A stretch of DNA of 64,000 bases from Gavia stellata (lineage: Eukaryota; Chordata; Aves; Gaviiformes; Gaviidae). The position numbers and the translations under genes are program-made. Shown piece after piece: positions 1-15,000 of the stretch (within the stretch, counting starts at the first letter, position 1; each line of letters begins with the position of its first letter). The stretch is taken from the NCBI RefSeq assembly GCF_030936135.1, contig NC_082598.1, forward strand, positions 55,954,347 through 56,018,346, given 5' to 3'. The notes beneath the pieces are model-generated. The model searched no databases. It was given only the letters and a program-made list of their open reading frames with translations, and was not told the origin of the DNA.

Positions 1-3000
1 AGGCGAGACTTGACTGTTCCAAAAGTTATGTCCACAGCCACAGTACTGTTGGTCAGTTATCCAGGGCTGATGGTCATTATCACCCTGAGATTCTTAGTTT
101 CACAGGGTGACTACTCTTAAATTCACCTTGGAATGTAAGATGTCTGGCTTGCACCAAATAACCCATATTAATAGTTAACATTGTAAAAGCTCATCACTGA
201 AATGTTTATGGCACTACTGAAGAAAAAGCAGAAATCTGACCTGCATAGCCCATCTGGTCACTGTCCAACTGAAATCAAAGCAAAGTCTGACCAAATTTTG
301 TACAGTTAGAGCAAGCTCCACTTCTCCAAGCTAATTTAAGCAGCCTCCTTAACTTTCAGCAAAACATTGGAACAAAATGCAGTGACGTTGCTGACAAGGC
401 ACGTGAATTGAATTACATGCGTAAGAATGTGTGCATATCCCTGTGGTACCAACAACAGGGTGAGAAGAAACTGCTTTGCCATTGGGAGGAGACTCTTTTA
501 GTTCACTGACCAGGTTAATAACTCTAAAGCTACAAAGCAAACCACCATCAAGAGTACCAGACACCTTTTTTTACAGGCAGGTGACAGAAGGCATCCGTTT
601 TCCCCAGGATACCAAATTAGCAGAAATGAAAATCAAGGCTAATGAAGTTAGATAGGGCTAGAGCAAGTTACACACTACGGGAAAGCACGCAATTCCTCTA
701 GCTCAAAGGAAACCACACAATAATGTTTGTCTCTCTCCTGCTTTACCTTGCTCAAAGACTTACTGCATCTATGAACAGCTCAGCCTAGCGCCCCCTCCTC
801 CCTCGATTCCCTCCCATCCTAGCTTGGTACATGCTTTGAGGAAGAAAAGCCCATATCCCACCGACATACTTCTTACTTCTCCCTTCTGCTTGGTTGCCCA
901 CCCAGAAGGCCATAAAGGACATGCTTTTCCCCATGGCATGCCAACTAACCCTTTTGCAGCCACACAGAGATGGAGTTCCTTTTTATTCTCCCTTAAATTT
1001 CTGCAAGCCAGCTACAGCCAAACCACAACATAGCCCAGAGAAAAACTAGTTCAATGGTGAGAAACACGGTTTTCTTTTTTTTTCCATGAACGGGTCACAG
1101 ATACCATCAAGTTGAACAGACTAATGAAACATCCGCGTGTCTGTTTTGCTTCACTGACCTAATCTGTTTGCTAAACTCTTTGGGGTTTAGGATATCATAA
1201 AATCTCAGTCAGTTGCTTGCTCAGTCTCACACAGCCAAGCTCTCCTTATCTAGCAGCTTTCCATGGAGCATTAAGTTAAGCAAGATTCCCTGAACTCACC
1301 ACAGGAGCTGCAGCTTATTTATTCAGAACATTCAAGCACGTTTTTAAGAACACTGGCAGCCAAGGCATTTTCCCCATTCCTAAAGAGAAACAAAAATATG
1401 CCCAAGACAAAACCACATTGAATTCAAATGGCTGGGGGAGTAAAGACCCCTCCACCCTCTTCTCACTTGTATACATCATTGTAAAGAACATATTAAAGTG
1501 GTGGGTGAGTCAATTTCAAGCCTTCTCTTTGTACCCACAGCTTTTGTTGCATTTACCTCTGTTCAATCATTCATTCATGCTCCCTCAGCCACTCGCCCAC
1601 ATATATTCCTTGCTGACAGCCCAGCTGCACATACGCATTCGGAATTACACTAACGGCTTTTGTGATTCTGGCATTTGAGAGAATAAGAGAAGCAGTAGGG
1701 AGAGCAGGCTCTGAAAGGCTGTACAAGATGGACCGTCACAGGTTTACATCACACACACATGTAATGTTCCAGTGTTCAAGCTAACTGATGCAAAGCCACT
1801 GAAACAGCCCCCAGGGGCTATTTGCAAGAGCAAGTAGTTGCTAATTTTAGATCTCGAGGCAGCATCAGTAACCATCAAACATGGACAGTGGGGTTTTCAA
1901 AGAAGCTGAAGGCAGCTGAAATTCAAGAGTTTGAACTTGTAGAGCTCTAACTTGAAGAGCTCAGCCTTAATAGCCATAGAAAAGGCAGCTCCCCATTACA
2001 GTCTCTGGGTTGGAGGTACCCCTGCTCATCCAGTAGACCCGTCGCACAGGAATACTGGGACAAACCACACCATCCTTTCCGGAGGCAAAGGCAGCTGCCA
2101 GGTTCTGTGTGCTCAGCTGCAAGCCAACACTGCCCATGGCCTCACCAGCACTGCACAGAGCACCAGCCTCCCACTGCTGAGTGTAGAGACCCGCACTGAA
2201 CAGCTTGCTCCTCCTTGGGCAGACGTGCTGACAGTGCCTCTGCCCCAGCTCCAGGGATTTTGTTATTCAACAGGCCAGCTACAGCTGGACATTCGGCCAC
2301 ATGAGCAAGGTCAGGCAAAGGGAGAAGTCACTTCTTTTCCTCCTGAGCGCATTTTCTCTGCCACAGCCCCAGTCCCACCACCTGAGTAAAAAGGACTCCT
2401 GACCCATGTCGACAGACTAAACCTGGATATGCTTTTGCTTGCCACTGTGTCCTCAGGCAAGAGAGCTGACACCTCCTGCACTGGAATCAGACGGGGATGA
2501 GAGATGAAGGCAAGTTAACTGTTGCCTCTTGCATCACATTGTCCAGCCCTTCTTTCAACCAGAACAGATGTATCTGCCTCTTACCCTGTTCAGGAAGAAA
2601 AACTCTGTCTTATTTAAGAGGGAGGCCTGGGCCCAGGCATTCCCCTCTCCATGCATTCCACTTCACATCATAATAGAGGGTCATTATTGAAGAAATTCAA
2701 CACAACAAAATTTTAGGAGAAAAAGCAATCATCTTCTACAGACACCATTAGAACTATGTTACCTGGGCACACCCAGGCCCACTCTTTTTTTCCTCATGTT
2801 TTTCTAGCAGCATTTTTTCCTCCTCCCTCTGGCTTCAAGACAAGCTTCAAGACTGTACAGTTCTACCTCACATAGCAAAGAATCTAGCCTGACCCAGCAG
2901 TGAGCTACAAAAACAGCCCTGCAAGCAGTATTTCAAGCTCTCAGAAACCTACTTCATGAACTTGGGCATTACCAGCATGACATGATATATGCAATAGCAA

Positions 3001-6000
3001 AGGGAAGACATAATGGGGCACAGACGTGGAGCATAATAGCAGGAATGGCATGCATAATTCCCTTACTTTATCTTCATTATTTGACAGTTCACCATCTTTT
3101 CAGGATGAAACCCACAATCTCTTATCAGCTGATGTGCTCAGCTGATTACAGTGACACAGACTACAGTAAATTCTCCAGCAACCAGACTGTAACATTGCTG
3201 CTACAGATTGAAACTGCCATTTTAAATCTATTTGGTTTTCTCAGTAGATACGGGTTTCTTATGAATCATTGTGTCTCAGTGTAGCAGAGGGGATGGATTA
3301 CAACTCAGCTAGATAATCAGCAGTGAACACAAGAGACTGTATAGCAACATGATATGCAAAGCATGGAAAAATAATGATAAAGCAAAGGCTTTCAGCCCTG
3401 AATGCATGAAACCAAGCTTCTAAATTATACAGACCATTAAATAAGTACGCCAATTTCAAATGTGGTGACTACCTACTAGGACTATATTGCAAAATCTACT
3501 CTCATTTTTAAATAAATGAGGAGGAAAGAGAAGGATGCTCTTGCTGTTAAAGCACCAGCCTAGACTTGGGCAGTGGGGCACGTTATCCTAGCATAGCAGC
3601 TATTGCATGTAGCTTAGTTCTATATTGTGGTTGTAAGCTGCCAGCTACATTTTTCCAGGGGGGCACAGGCTGCCACCACCCTGACACAGGTGCATACATA
3701 TAACACCCTGGAAGATTTTGTCCTTGTGATTAGTGCTCTCACAGGGGATGAGAAGATTAAGCTCAGAGATTCATCCCGAATCTAAGCAATGCACTTGGAG
3801 CCGAAAGAACATGGCTGTCCTCTAACTTGAGTGCTTTGGCCACATAGCAGCAATTCAGGCCTGCTCTAAGGCATCGAACCCTGGGTGTACTGTAGGAAGG
3901 ACCAAATACGCATTCATAAGGAATTAGAGATGAACCACCTGCAAGTTCAGAGCTGAGAAGCTGACTGTCATAAGGTCTACAATCATGTGGAAATCCAGCA
4001 TTCTCAGGCCTTCTTCAGCAATTAGCAGTTTTCACCTAACTTCTAAAAAGCAAAAAGCTGCTAAAATAGAAAGCACATATTTACAAGGCTAAGATTTAAC
4101 AGCATTACAGCATATGCCAGATGTCTTGTCCAGGACAGAGAATACCAGAAAGCTTGAGCTAAGGGGGTTAAAAGCTCCCTTTTTGGCTATTCTACCTTAA
4201 ATTGTTTACTTGTTGCTGAAATGTGTGGCACTTTTTCAGCTCCACAGCTGGCTGCATTGCAAGGATGGGTGAATTTATGTTATCCATAACCACTGCAAGC
4301 CTCCTGGAGTCTAACTTTTCACTGTGAAAGGCATCTAGCAAATATAAGGCATTTCTTAGCAGCAGCAGGGGAAGTAAATTACGGGGAGAGCACTCTTCAG
4401 ATTCTTTAAGATATTTAAATAAATGAGGCTTAAAAGCCATTTATTTTGAAACCACTGTTGCCAGTGATTAACATGTTCTAACAACTCAGCCTTGAGTTAA
4501 TCTCTTTGGGCAGACAAAGAAACGTTACATTAACCTACACTGTTTGTTCATAATTTTTAAACTGAAATTTCATAAGTTACTCTGGGACACAGTAGTCTCT
4601 AGAGGTCCAATGTAAATGGTGTATTTTTTTCTTTTTTCAAATATCCACAATCTAAAGAGTGCAGGCTATAAATTAGCACCTTGCATTAGATAAAATGGCT
4701 TCTCATCGTGCTCACTGCACAATGTGAATTAACAGAGCAACATCAGTAGCTGTGCTACCAGATTATTTTATAATTAATATTGTCAGAACACCCTTTGCTT
4801 TCTCTCCCCTACATTCACACAACTGCACTGTAGTAAAACTGGCACTAATGTATTGTGAGTGCAGTGCTCCAGCAGTGGGAGCAAAAACCTGGATGGATGA
4901 TGCAAGAAGTCCTCCCATTCTTAAGGTCTGTAAACTAAAGCCCAGAAAATACTTACATTATAGAGAAATGGAGAAGGCTCAACTCAGCAGGTATAACTGC
5001 ACTTGTCAGTCCCAACACTGGATGTGAAAGCATAATTTATGATTAACATTTTAGCGGATACATTCTTTGTTAGTCTTAGTATTCATCCAGATAATACATC
5101 TGCTCAACATTCTTTTTTAATTTTGGCAAATTGTTTTTGATCAATATTATTCTTGCGAATAGCCAACTTCCTGACTGGCATCACAGCATAACTTCAGCTT
5201 CTTGTCAGAATATTGGGATGGAGAGCTCCTTCAGTTACACGTCTCTTCCAAAGTGCTTGCAATGCCTGCCTAGAACACTAAATATATTATTCCATATACA
5301 TCAAACATGGGTAGAGCTAATTAGACCACATTGGGCAGCCTAGGAATACTGATTTCAGAGCCCCAACCATCTCAGGTAACTTCTGACCAGCACTGAGGGG
5401 TGATGTGTTGATAAACCAAGTCTCTCGGTAAGCCTAAAGAAAAATCCTGACAAGCTTCAGGACTGAAGTCACAAGGCAACAAAATGCCAGGTTGAGTTCA
5501 TGTTCTGAAATCAGGCACATTTTTCTTTCCAGTTTGAATAAACCATACATTCTCCAGGAGCTTGGATGAGTAACTTGGAAGAAACACTTGGCAATCACTT
5601 CAAGTAGTTCAAGGAGAGATTCTGCTGAATCTGCAATTGTTGCTAGAGCATCAACAAAAAAATCTTACACTGAAGTAAGAAAATGATGGAGGATAAAGCT
5701 GAAATCACATTGCTATTTATTTAAAAAAAAAAAAAAAATAAATCAGTTGTTTCCCCTTTGGATAACATGCTTTAAACCACCTCTGCATACCCAGTCTTCG
5801 AATCTGTTGTTCCTTTCCATGTCTTTCATATGCAAATGATTTGCACTATGGGTAATTGTGAAAGACTGGGGAGGGTTTGCTACTCTTAAGATCAGAAAGT
5901 CAAGTAAGAAAGGATAACACTGGAATATGTTTAAAGATACAGAAAGAATGAACTTGACATGTCTATTAACTGTACCTTCAAAATACAAAAAAGTGAACCC

Positions 6001-9000
6001 AAAAGGCAAGCTTAATGGAAAGAAAATATGTATAAATTAGTCACTGTAAGTGTTACTACAAATAAAGTTGCACCAGGAGTTCACCAATTTAAAATAATAT
6101 TTGACATGCATAGGTAATAAGATTTATACATTCATAAAACATACCTCAGCCTCTGGATTTGGGGGAAAAAAAAAGATCTATAATGGATGTTTTATACCTA
6201 CTTGCATCACAATTCTTATATTCCTGCCTATTCTTTAGAGCAACCATGAGATTAGCCTATGATTATCATCCTACATCACAGCATGCTAACCCCCAGCTAA
6301 CGGCAGGTAAAAGCCACTTATCTCATTAACAGAGACTGTTGTACTCTACTCTCATTTTATTCTGCAACCAGATGTATACAAGAAAACTATTAAATGTAAG
6401 GAATTCCAAATCTTGTTTAAATTCAACCACAGGATTATTCATGATGTGCATAATATTTCAGCCCAATTTCTTAAAGATAAGGGAAATAGTATTTATAAAT
6501 TAAAGTAAAATTTAAAAAAATATAAAGAGAGAAAGAACACTACAAGCCCTGGTAACAAATGTAAGTATTCATATGCTCTTTTGAAGTCCATTGGAAGTTA
6601 AGTAGCAGCACATGGCTTTGGTACTAGGTATTAGCACTGGGAGAGACATTTTGAAAACAGCAGGAGTTTAAGGCCATAGATCTCCTTCCTCCTGCCCCTG
6701 CTAAACTAGCAAGAGAAAACAAGCACTGTGGTGGCATTGCACCAGAGGGCTCCAGAATGCCCACCTCTGCACTTTGGAAATAATGCATTGGCTACTAAAC
6801 CTCTCAACAATAATCAAAGCAACTTATAGTAAGCCAAAGAAAAGGCTTAACAGAACAGCACAAGCAGATCCCATTCAAAGCAAATGCAGATTTGCAAGGC
6901 TACTTGCTCGTTACACCGTATGTTTTATTGGTCAGAAGATGTCTACGTTGGAATTTCTTTGCCACCTACTTTTTCAGGTTATGCCCCAGAAGCAAACAAA
7001 AATCAATAGATTGTTGCAGTGAAGCAAATTAATTAGGAGTTACAATGAGTACATGTTAAATATGAAGACTTCCGTTTCTTCTGAATTGACTTTACATATT
7101 TGTTAAGTTATGCATGCACTCTTACTCACCCCTCCCTACCTGTTCTCCAGTACTATATGACCCCAGGAAGCTGTACTCATGCCACATCACCCTCAAGAGT
7201 TAAGTAAGTTTGGAAAAGGAGTATTTACTGAGGGTAAAAATGTAATTGTGGTTGACAGATGTCCTATTGGCTTTGACATGCTTCATCTAGAACCCTCTCC
7301 CTCCACTAAAACAAAAGGAAACATTGTATTCTTTTTTCATGTCGAGAATGGAAGACAGCTCCAAATATCTGTTCTTTATGCCAAAACTGTCATTTTCTTC
7401 CCTTTCAACTACTATTAGAGTTTTATTAAGGTTTTTGGTATTTGATGATCACAGTTAAAGATACACACATACACAGGAAGTTCACTGGTCTTCTAAATAA
7501 TCCATTATACATAGGACAGCCACCAGATTAGGGCAATTTGTTGTAGTAGGGAGGCATTGAAGAAATTCACTGTTCTACACTACATCCCCAAATCATGCCT
7601 GCTATGCCACAAGGCCAACAAAATCCTCAATAGGGAGTTAGGATAGATTAGTAAATCTTACCCTCTTTATAATACAGAATCTGGTTGATTGTGTACAAAA
7701 AATGCTCCACAACTTCTGTAGAAGTACTTTCAGTAAAAGCTGACATAATTCATACTCATTTTTAGCATCCTTTGACAAAGGGTTTTTTTAATTATGCAAT
7801 ACACATATAAAAGTGCAGTTCTGTTTGTATGATTTTTACCATATAAAAATATTTAACTATCTCATCCCCAAATTTTTTATTTTTTGTTCCTCCCATTGAG
7901 CTTTTGCAACTAGATTAGTCCTAGCATATCTGCAATCTCTGCTTTTTGATTTACCCTGTTACATTTATTATTTGTATCTTATGACAACACAATATTAGTT
8001 CCCAGAAGACACACTGCAATCATATTTTCTTTATAAAAGGGTCTGTCAAGCACTGGTTAGTACGTACATGAAAGTGTCTAAGTGGACCCTTAACACTAAT
8101 TCTCCCCATCTTACACTTTGGATATTCACTTGTAGTTGTGCAGTCTGGCATAAAATATTGCTGGTTTTCTTTAATTTTACTGTTGTATATGAACAGTGAG
8201 GCAGTGGAGTTGTTTGTTTGTTTTTAAATGAAGATGACAAGTTGGGGAAATTTGGCTAATTTCAATGGCAATTACGGATTTCAGCATAGGGACAGGGTTT
8301 GTAAGGACATGGTCCTACAACATTTGACTTCGATAACAGGAAAACTCAGAAAAGCTTCAAGGACTACCAGGAGGTATTTTACATTAACTAGAGCTGCTTG
8401 TTGGAAATGCAACTCACAGCAGGTGACTGCTGTGCTTCTCCTAAGCAAATTCATGATTCCTAACTGCTGCTTGAATTGGTGGGGAAATCAGGCCTCACCA
8501 CGTACAGAGAGGCTTTCCCAGTGTCTTCTATTCCCCCTTTCCAGACCTCCTCTCCAACAGTGAAATACCAGAACCACTTTTTCCCATTCACTCACCTTCC
8601 CAATTCAAAACGCAGTGCATTTTTGTATGCACACTTTTCAAACCTTTTGGTGGAGAAGTGGGGGTGGTGGGGAGAAACACCCCACTATTTAACACTACTA
8701 GAATGGAAGCCTATTTGGAGAAGAGCCATCCACTCATAAAGTAAAAGCAGATTCTGTTACTCTACCTCAGGGTTGCTTTGGAAATAGGATATAACTAGTT
8801 TCACTGATTTCACTGAAAGCAATTGTGCTGCTGCTATCATAAGTTATTACCTACAGAGAACAGTGATTTAACTTACCCTGAGAAGAGGGAATAACATGTG
8901 ATAGGATGGAATATAGGAAATATTTACTATAATTTAGAGCCGTATAAAGATGGGGGGAAAAAATAAGCTTAGTTATATACATGACACTGGTGGCACAGAG

Positions 9001-12000
9001 GGTTGGGTGATTCATTGCCATTGATATTCCTGTCCTTCCTACCCCTTGCAGCCATTCTTTAGGTGAAAAAGATAAAAGTATTTTGTTTCCTTACTTTCTC
9101 TTCCCTCCCTTTTCCTCCCATGCCCCAAAAGTCAGCTCGGTGAATTGCCCTTTCTAGTCAAGAGATTTAACTTCCAAAGATTATGGAAAGAAAGTTATGC
9201 CTGTCACAAGAAAAGCTACAGTCTGTATTTTACAAATAGCTAGGATGTGTTTCTAAAGGAAGACTGTACCTGCTACAGATTTGCGTAAGCCATCTTATGC
9301 CTGCATTCCTTCCATAGATTTAATAAAGAAAAAACCACATTTTTCAGCATGTTCCATTGTGCAAATCACTGAACAAACTTTTCCCAAGATATCCTGTCAT
9401 TACTCTAAAGAGACAAAAATAAGATCTGCAGCTTCTCTTTATAAAAAGGAAATATCCAACAAGGGCAAAGCCAGCCGTGCTGGAATGGTCCAGACCTCAA
9501 GTCTATCTTTTCAGTTCAAAAGCCATTCTGCTACTTGTCAGTATTAACTGTGTTAGTAAAAGACTCAGAGGATTCTTCTGGAATAACCTGCCAGAGAGAC
9601 AGATTTCTTTTCAAACCCCTTTTAGATGTTGCTTTTTTACCTAAGCAAGTGACTAAAGTCTCAGCATCATTCTATAAGTGATGTAAGTACTTGATACAAA
9701 AATAGTTATTTGTACTACAGAAGTGTTACTACTGTGATCAGACTCCACCGGACAAAGAGTTGTGCTTCCAGATCATGATTATCTGTGCCTAAAGCAGTTT
9801 ACAGAGGAGAAAGGAAGTGCTATCGCTGTATTCACATAAGCTACCTTCAGGAAAAAGGTGAGCAACATGAGACCAAGAACACAGCATTTATTTACATAAT
9901 ATACACAATAATCAAAACACAGACTATTCCTGCAAATGTAGATGCAAACTCTCACAATACGTTCCACATTTCATTGGTTAGAGGCTTAAGTCCATTTTTA
10001 ATATGTATTTAATTTTGCAACTAGTTGTCTTATTTTCTTTCACAATTTATTTTTTCTCACAGTAAGAGGTAACATCACAATAGGTTTAAAATCAAAAACA
10101 CCTAATGTCCCATTAGAAGAAATGTTAAACTCTCCACATTGGAAGTGTAACTGATAGCAAATTTTATTCAATATAAAAATCCCTCTCTGGAAAAAACAGG
10201 AAAATGCTTGTATTGTATGAATATAACCTTACTTGTTTGCTATTATAGCATGCAGCCCAGAGTGCAAGCCATCTCTCGTTTAGATTCACAGCCCTTCAGC
10301 CAAAGCCATAGTACTTGCTGTGTGCCAGCTCTTACCCAGCAGTAACGGAGGAACAAGTGATCTTTCATTTGCCAAGCAGTAAAACCCACACAGAATAATT
10401 ACCGAGCAACAGCCAATGTGCTGTAAATCTAAAGTTGCTGCACAACCATCCTCTCAGAGGCAGGAGTTTTGCTGGCTGTGTTTCAGAGATTTGGACTAGC
10501 CTGGACCTGGAGGAGGCCACGTCATGGTGCAAGCACAGGTCTCAAAGAACAGGCCTTCTCCCTGCTTGCTAGGCACCCCTGGGTGAAAGGGAAGTTGGAA
10601 TGAATGGTATCAAACCATATTAAATCCCACTGCTTCTAGTAGCTCCCAGGCATCTAAGAACAATGTTGAGTTCTTGAGCCAACAAATGGTCCATTCTCCC
10701 CTTACGGTTTTCCATGCCTGTCTGCACTAGTGATAATAGAAGCCACTGAAAAAGGTAGGAAAGGGCTGGGAGAAATAATAGTAGGCATAATGGGAAGAAG
10801 ACGCCACAAGACAAAGCAGTTCCCAGACAAGTCCTCTTTCCCAGGATCTTCACTTCCACGTGAGCTCATTGCACTAAGACCACTGAAAACAGAACTGTCC
10901 CCCTAGACTGCAGACTAGGACTCCATTATCCACACAGCTCTGCTCAAAGATGAAGGCATCCAACTCTGGTAAGATTATCAAGGAGTAAACCTTATTCCAC
11001 AATCTACTCTAAGCAACATGAGCCACAGCATTTAGCATCCTTTCATAAAGTATGGTCATACAGTAGAAGACAGTGCTTTGAAAAACTGTCTAAACTCATG
11101 TGGATGAAGAATGATGGCCCAAACACTGTGAGAAAACAGCTGATTCCCCAACATATCCCCACTTGGGATATGTTCAGCAGGTTAGCTCATTGCTGTCCAC
11201 ATCTGCCCCAGGAAAGAGTACGGGCCTGTCTGAGGTGACACTCACCCCAGCCTTCCTCACACAGCCAAGTAACAGTATGGGATGCACCAAGTTACAACTG
11301 GCTTTTAACAAGGACTTCACTGAAGACAGAGTCCCCATGCCAAACTTTCTTATCAAGAAAGTTGCTATACCTGACAAATGATTATGTTCAGAACACTTAG
11401 AAATTGGAGAGGTGGATTTCATGTACTTCATAGTTATGATATGAAGTGATCCTCATCATCACAGGGTCTGAGTCATGCCAGACACGGATATGAAGGTGGC
11501 TATTGAATCTATTGCTATAGTGGTCAAAAGGTCTAAATATCTCCGATACAAACCACGCACAAGCCACAGCTGCCATAAACAGCCAAATTACTTTGTTCAA
11601 CAGCACTTTGTTGGCTTATGTAAAGCTATAAAGGATGGAAAACTATTACCTGCCAGAAGTCTCCCATCACCTCTTCCACAACCTACCTAGTCTGGTGTGC
11701 ACAAAATAATTTCTTGGTCTTAATAGCTGTAAATGAAGTAAAGTCTTCAACAACTTCACTGTATTTTTACAGGGAATGGCTTTGCTTTGGTGTTTAAAAA
11801 TTACCTGTGACTGAAAATGCCACTGCTTCCAGAGAAATTGTTAGTTTTCAGAGGCAAATTAACCTTTAAGTCTAATCAAACTGAATCCACTGACACTGCT
11901 CTTTGATGAGCCGAATTATTCCAAAAATTCATCTGTTTCTAACAAGCACTGACTAATGCCCCGTGACTACAAAACACAAGCTAACTTGTGGCAGAAGTCA

Positions 12001-15000
12001 CTTTCAGATTTACTCAAATTGAGGCCAACTCAGAGTAGAAAATTCAGATCAATGCACGGCATGTATAGGCTCAGACTGCTGGTATGCTCGGCCCTTTCTA
12101 CAGCTTCAGCTTGGTATAACACACGTGTGTGCATGCAAACACACATTCACTCTGGAGTTTTTAGCCATTGAAATTGTAGACAGCATTACTCCTTGCACTT
12201 ATTACTTGATTGGCCAAATTTCTATAAGCATATGAAAAAAGCTTTAAAAATACTCCAGATTTAAGTAAAATTAATCAAAATGGTTTTGGTTGTTTTAACC
12301 AGGATATACAACTATTTGTGCAGTTAGTATTGCTCTCATATTTCTCTTAGAGTAATAAATTACAAGGTTCTTTCCTTGCCTTTGCAAACCAATTTCTTAT
12401 TTTATCTCTTGATTTTTATTCTCTCTCCCACACGTTCCTCATTTAATTACAACTTCAGACATTAGAGGAAAAAATTGTCACAATGAATCAGATGGTTAGT
12501 CCATGAGGTGCGATATTCTATTTAATACTGATGTCAGACTGGCAGATCACTTGGAAACAACACTGTGTTGCAGGTCAGCTGAAGAGAAATTCATGTAAGC
12601 TTTTTGAACAGTCAGTTCCTTTAGTTGATTCCATAGTGGATTTAACCCATGTAAACCAAAGGAAAGACTAAGAGACTGCCTGCAGCAGTTGCCACACATG
12701 GGTTTCGAATAGATGGCATTTCTCTCTGGTGGCAGCACAAGGTAGCTACTGAAAAGGCAGAGCAATTGGGTCTGCAGAACGTGTTTATACACAAAAGTCA
12801 ACATTCCACCAAGGCAAGATACTTCCCCTATAGCGTACTATTCTGTACGCCCAGGAAGAGCCTAGAAAAATATATGAAGTTTATGCATTTGTCCTAGCAA
12901 AAAGTGTTAATCCCTTGAGAATCACATTTGCATTATCTTTTCAACTATCTGCTTTTCAGGGAACAAATTTTCCTAACATTTCAGGGTGGTGAGAAGGTAA
13001 GCAACAGAGTTAAGTTAACCTAAAGGTCAGCAAGGTCTGCCTGAAGTCACAGGTAGCGCCAGGTTTGGTTTAATCTTGGGCTGAAAAGGTTTCCCAATTT
13101 CGAGTCCACAAGTTTTGAACCTTTCAGTAACTCTGGCCAGAAACTTCAGTTTAAAACTATTTCAGTGTTATACAGAGTCAATAGCTTCCCCAAAAGAATC
13201 ACACAGCTAGACACAATTTCAGATTGGTCCAAGACGTGTTTCACAAAGGAATAAGCGTAAAGGCAGTGTAGAACTAGAGCCTGTATAATTAGCTCTACAG
13301 TATCTCTCCCTTTGGTTTACATGAAGTCAGAAACTGGGTATTCCATATGTTTTTTGAAAGGTAAAATGCACACATGAAAAACCTGAAGTGATTAAGATGA
13401 CAAAGACATGGGTAAGAGTTTCTGCAGAGATGCAGTTAAGACAAATACCGAGCCTTACAGTTCATGACTCAGCAATCTTTTCTAAATATCCTGTCGTATA
13501 TTCAGTGTGATATCTCGAAAAAGGTTTTAGATAAACTAGGCCTTAGTGTAGCAGCAGGACGTGCACCTGCAATCAGTAAGATGCTTCCACTCACCTCCAC
13601 AAGAGCAAAATGAATTTTGAACAAGCCTTCTTGTTTACCATACAGATACATACTGTTTACTTATTTAGAAGTCTATTCTCTCCCTCCCTGCCTAGGTAGG
13701 TGCTCAGCAATTGCTGCACTCCTTTAATACAGTTGGAATATTTGAAGCATGAACCAGAAGATAATATTGCACATACTGTTTTGTTAGGTATTTTATGATA
13801 GATTATAGTCATTAAACCTGTGATTACTGTTTGTATTTATTGTGTTCCAAGGAAGGATTACAAAACAATTACCAGCCCTACAGACCTGCTAGAAGGCTTA
13901 ATTGCAGATTTGCTGTATCTGCACCACAAATTAAAAAGCAGAAAGTTACATTCTTCAGGCAAAATTAAAGTTTGCCAACACATAGACACAGAAGTTTTAT
14001 TTCTAGTTGCTGGATTTCATCATACTTTATTACACAGTCCTGATATATAGAAGGCTCTATTTCTATACTCTACACAATTCTTCAGGGATTAGAAAAGGAG
14101 AAATAAATGCAGCTGCAGAAAGCTTAAAATTATTCACAGTAGTAATAGTCATTGGTAGTGGTACCTGTATTTATTTGAGCTGTCTTTTTTCACTTATTGG
14201 TAGACTTGAGATTTCTGCTAAGTTTTCTAAGGGTTGCACAGAATTATTGGGCTACGTGGTGTCCAATTAACCAAAGAAGTAAAAACACTTGTTATCATAT
14301 GAAAAACTTACAGGTCATGGCAGGATGGAGTTTGAAGTTTTGGATGAGAGCAGAAGTATTTTATTTAAAAAAAAAAAAAACCAACCCCACAATAACCTTT
14401 TCCCCAGTAGCTAACAATGTGTCTTTTACATGTCAGTAAGATTCAGGCATTGTCAGTTGTCATCCTTCTGAAGACTGGTACTATTTATTCAGCATTTCAA
14501 AGGGATTTGACTTTCAGCCTCAAACTGTGATCTCCTCTCATATAATTGGAAGAAAACTGCTTCAGATTTGCAAGAGATCTCAAGCTTTTTCTCCCTAGTA
14601 TAGAGATCTTTCTGAAACACCTATGCCATATGAAAAGTATGGAAATGACCAAGCTAGACAGATAGGAACCCATACAACTCATTTGAAGGGAGCTCTTCAG
14701 CAAAGCGCTTGTAACAGTCATTTTTCTTGTAACAACCAATCCAGCTCTATAGCCACGCTCCAAGGGAATGACACCAAGAAATTTCTAGTGAACACACATG
14801 AGCATCACTGAAACCAATTCTTCATGACAAACTGTGTACGAAGTTTGTATGTGCCAGAAGGGAATTCTAATAGTTTAGTGTTGTACACCCACGTTGTAAG
14901 AGCAAGCAGCACGTGCAGCAAGGGCATGGGGAATCAAGCTTACAAGTTGTACTGGGTGGAGGCCATCCTGTAACACAGGCATGACCGATGCTGTCAGCGG

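Noticed and set aside
9566..9660. Possible very old CR1 ORF2 relic (GGAATAACCTGCCAGAGAG...)
   Set aside because: The short resemblance to the WNxLPxE stretch of CR1 is suggestive but too diverged to support without a profile search.
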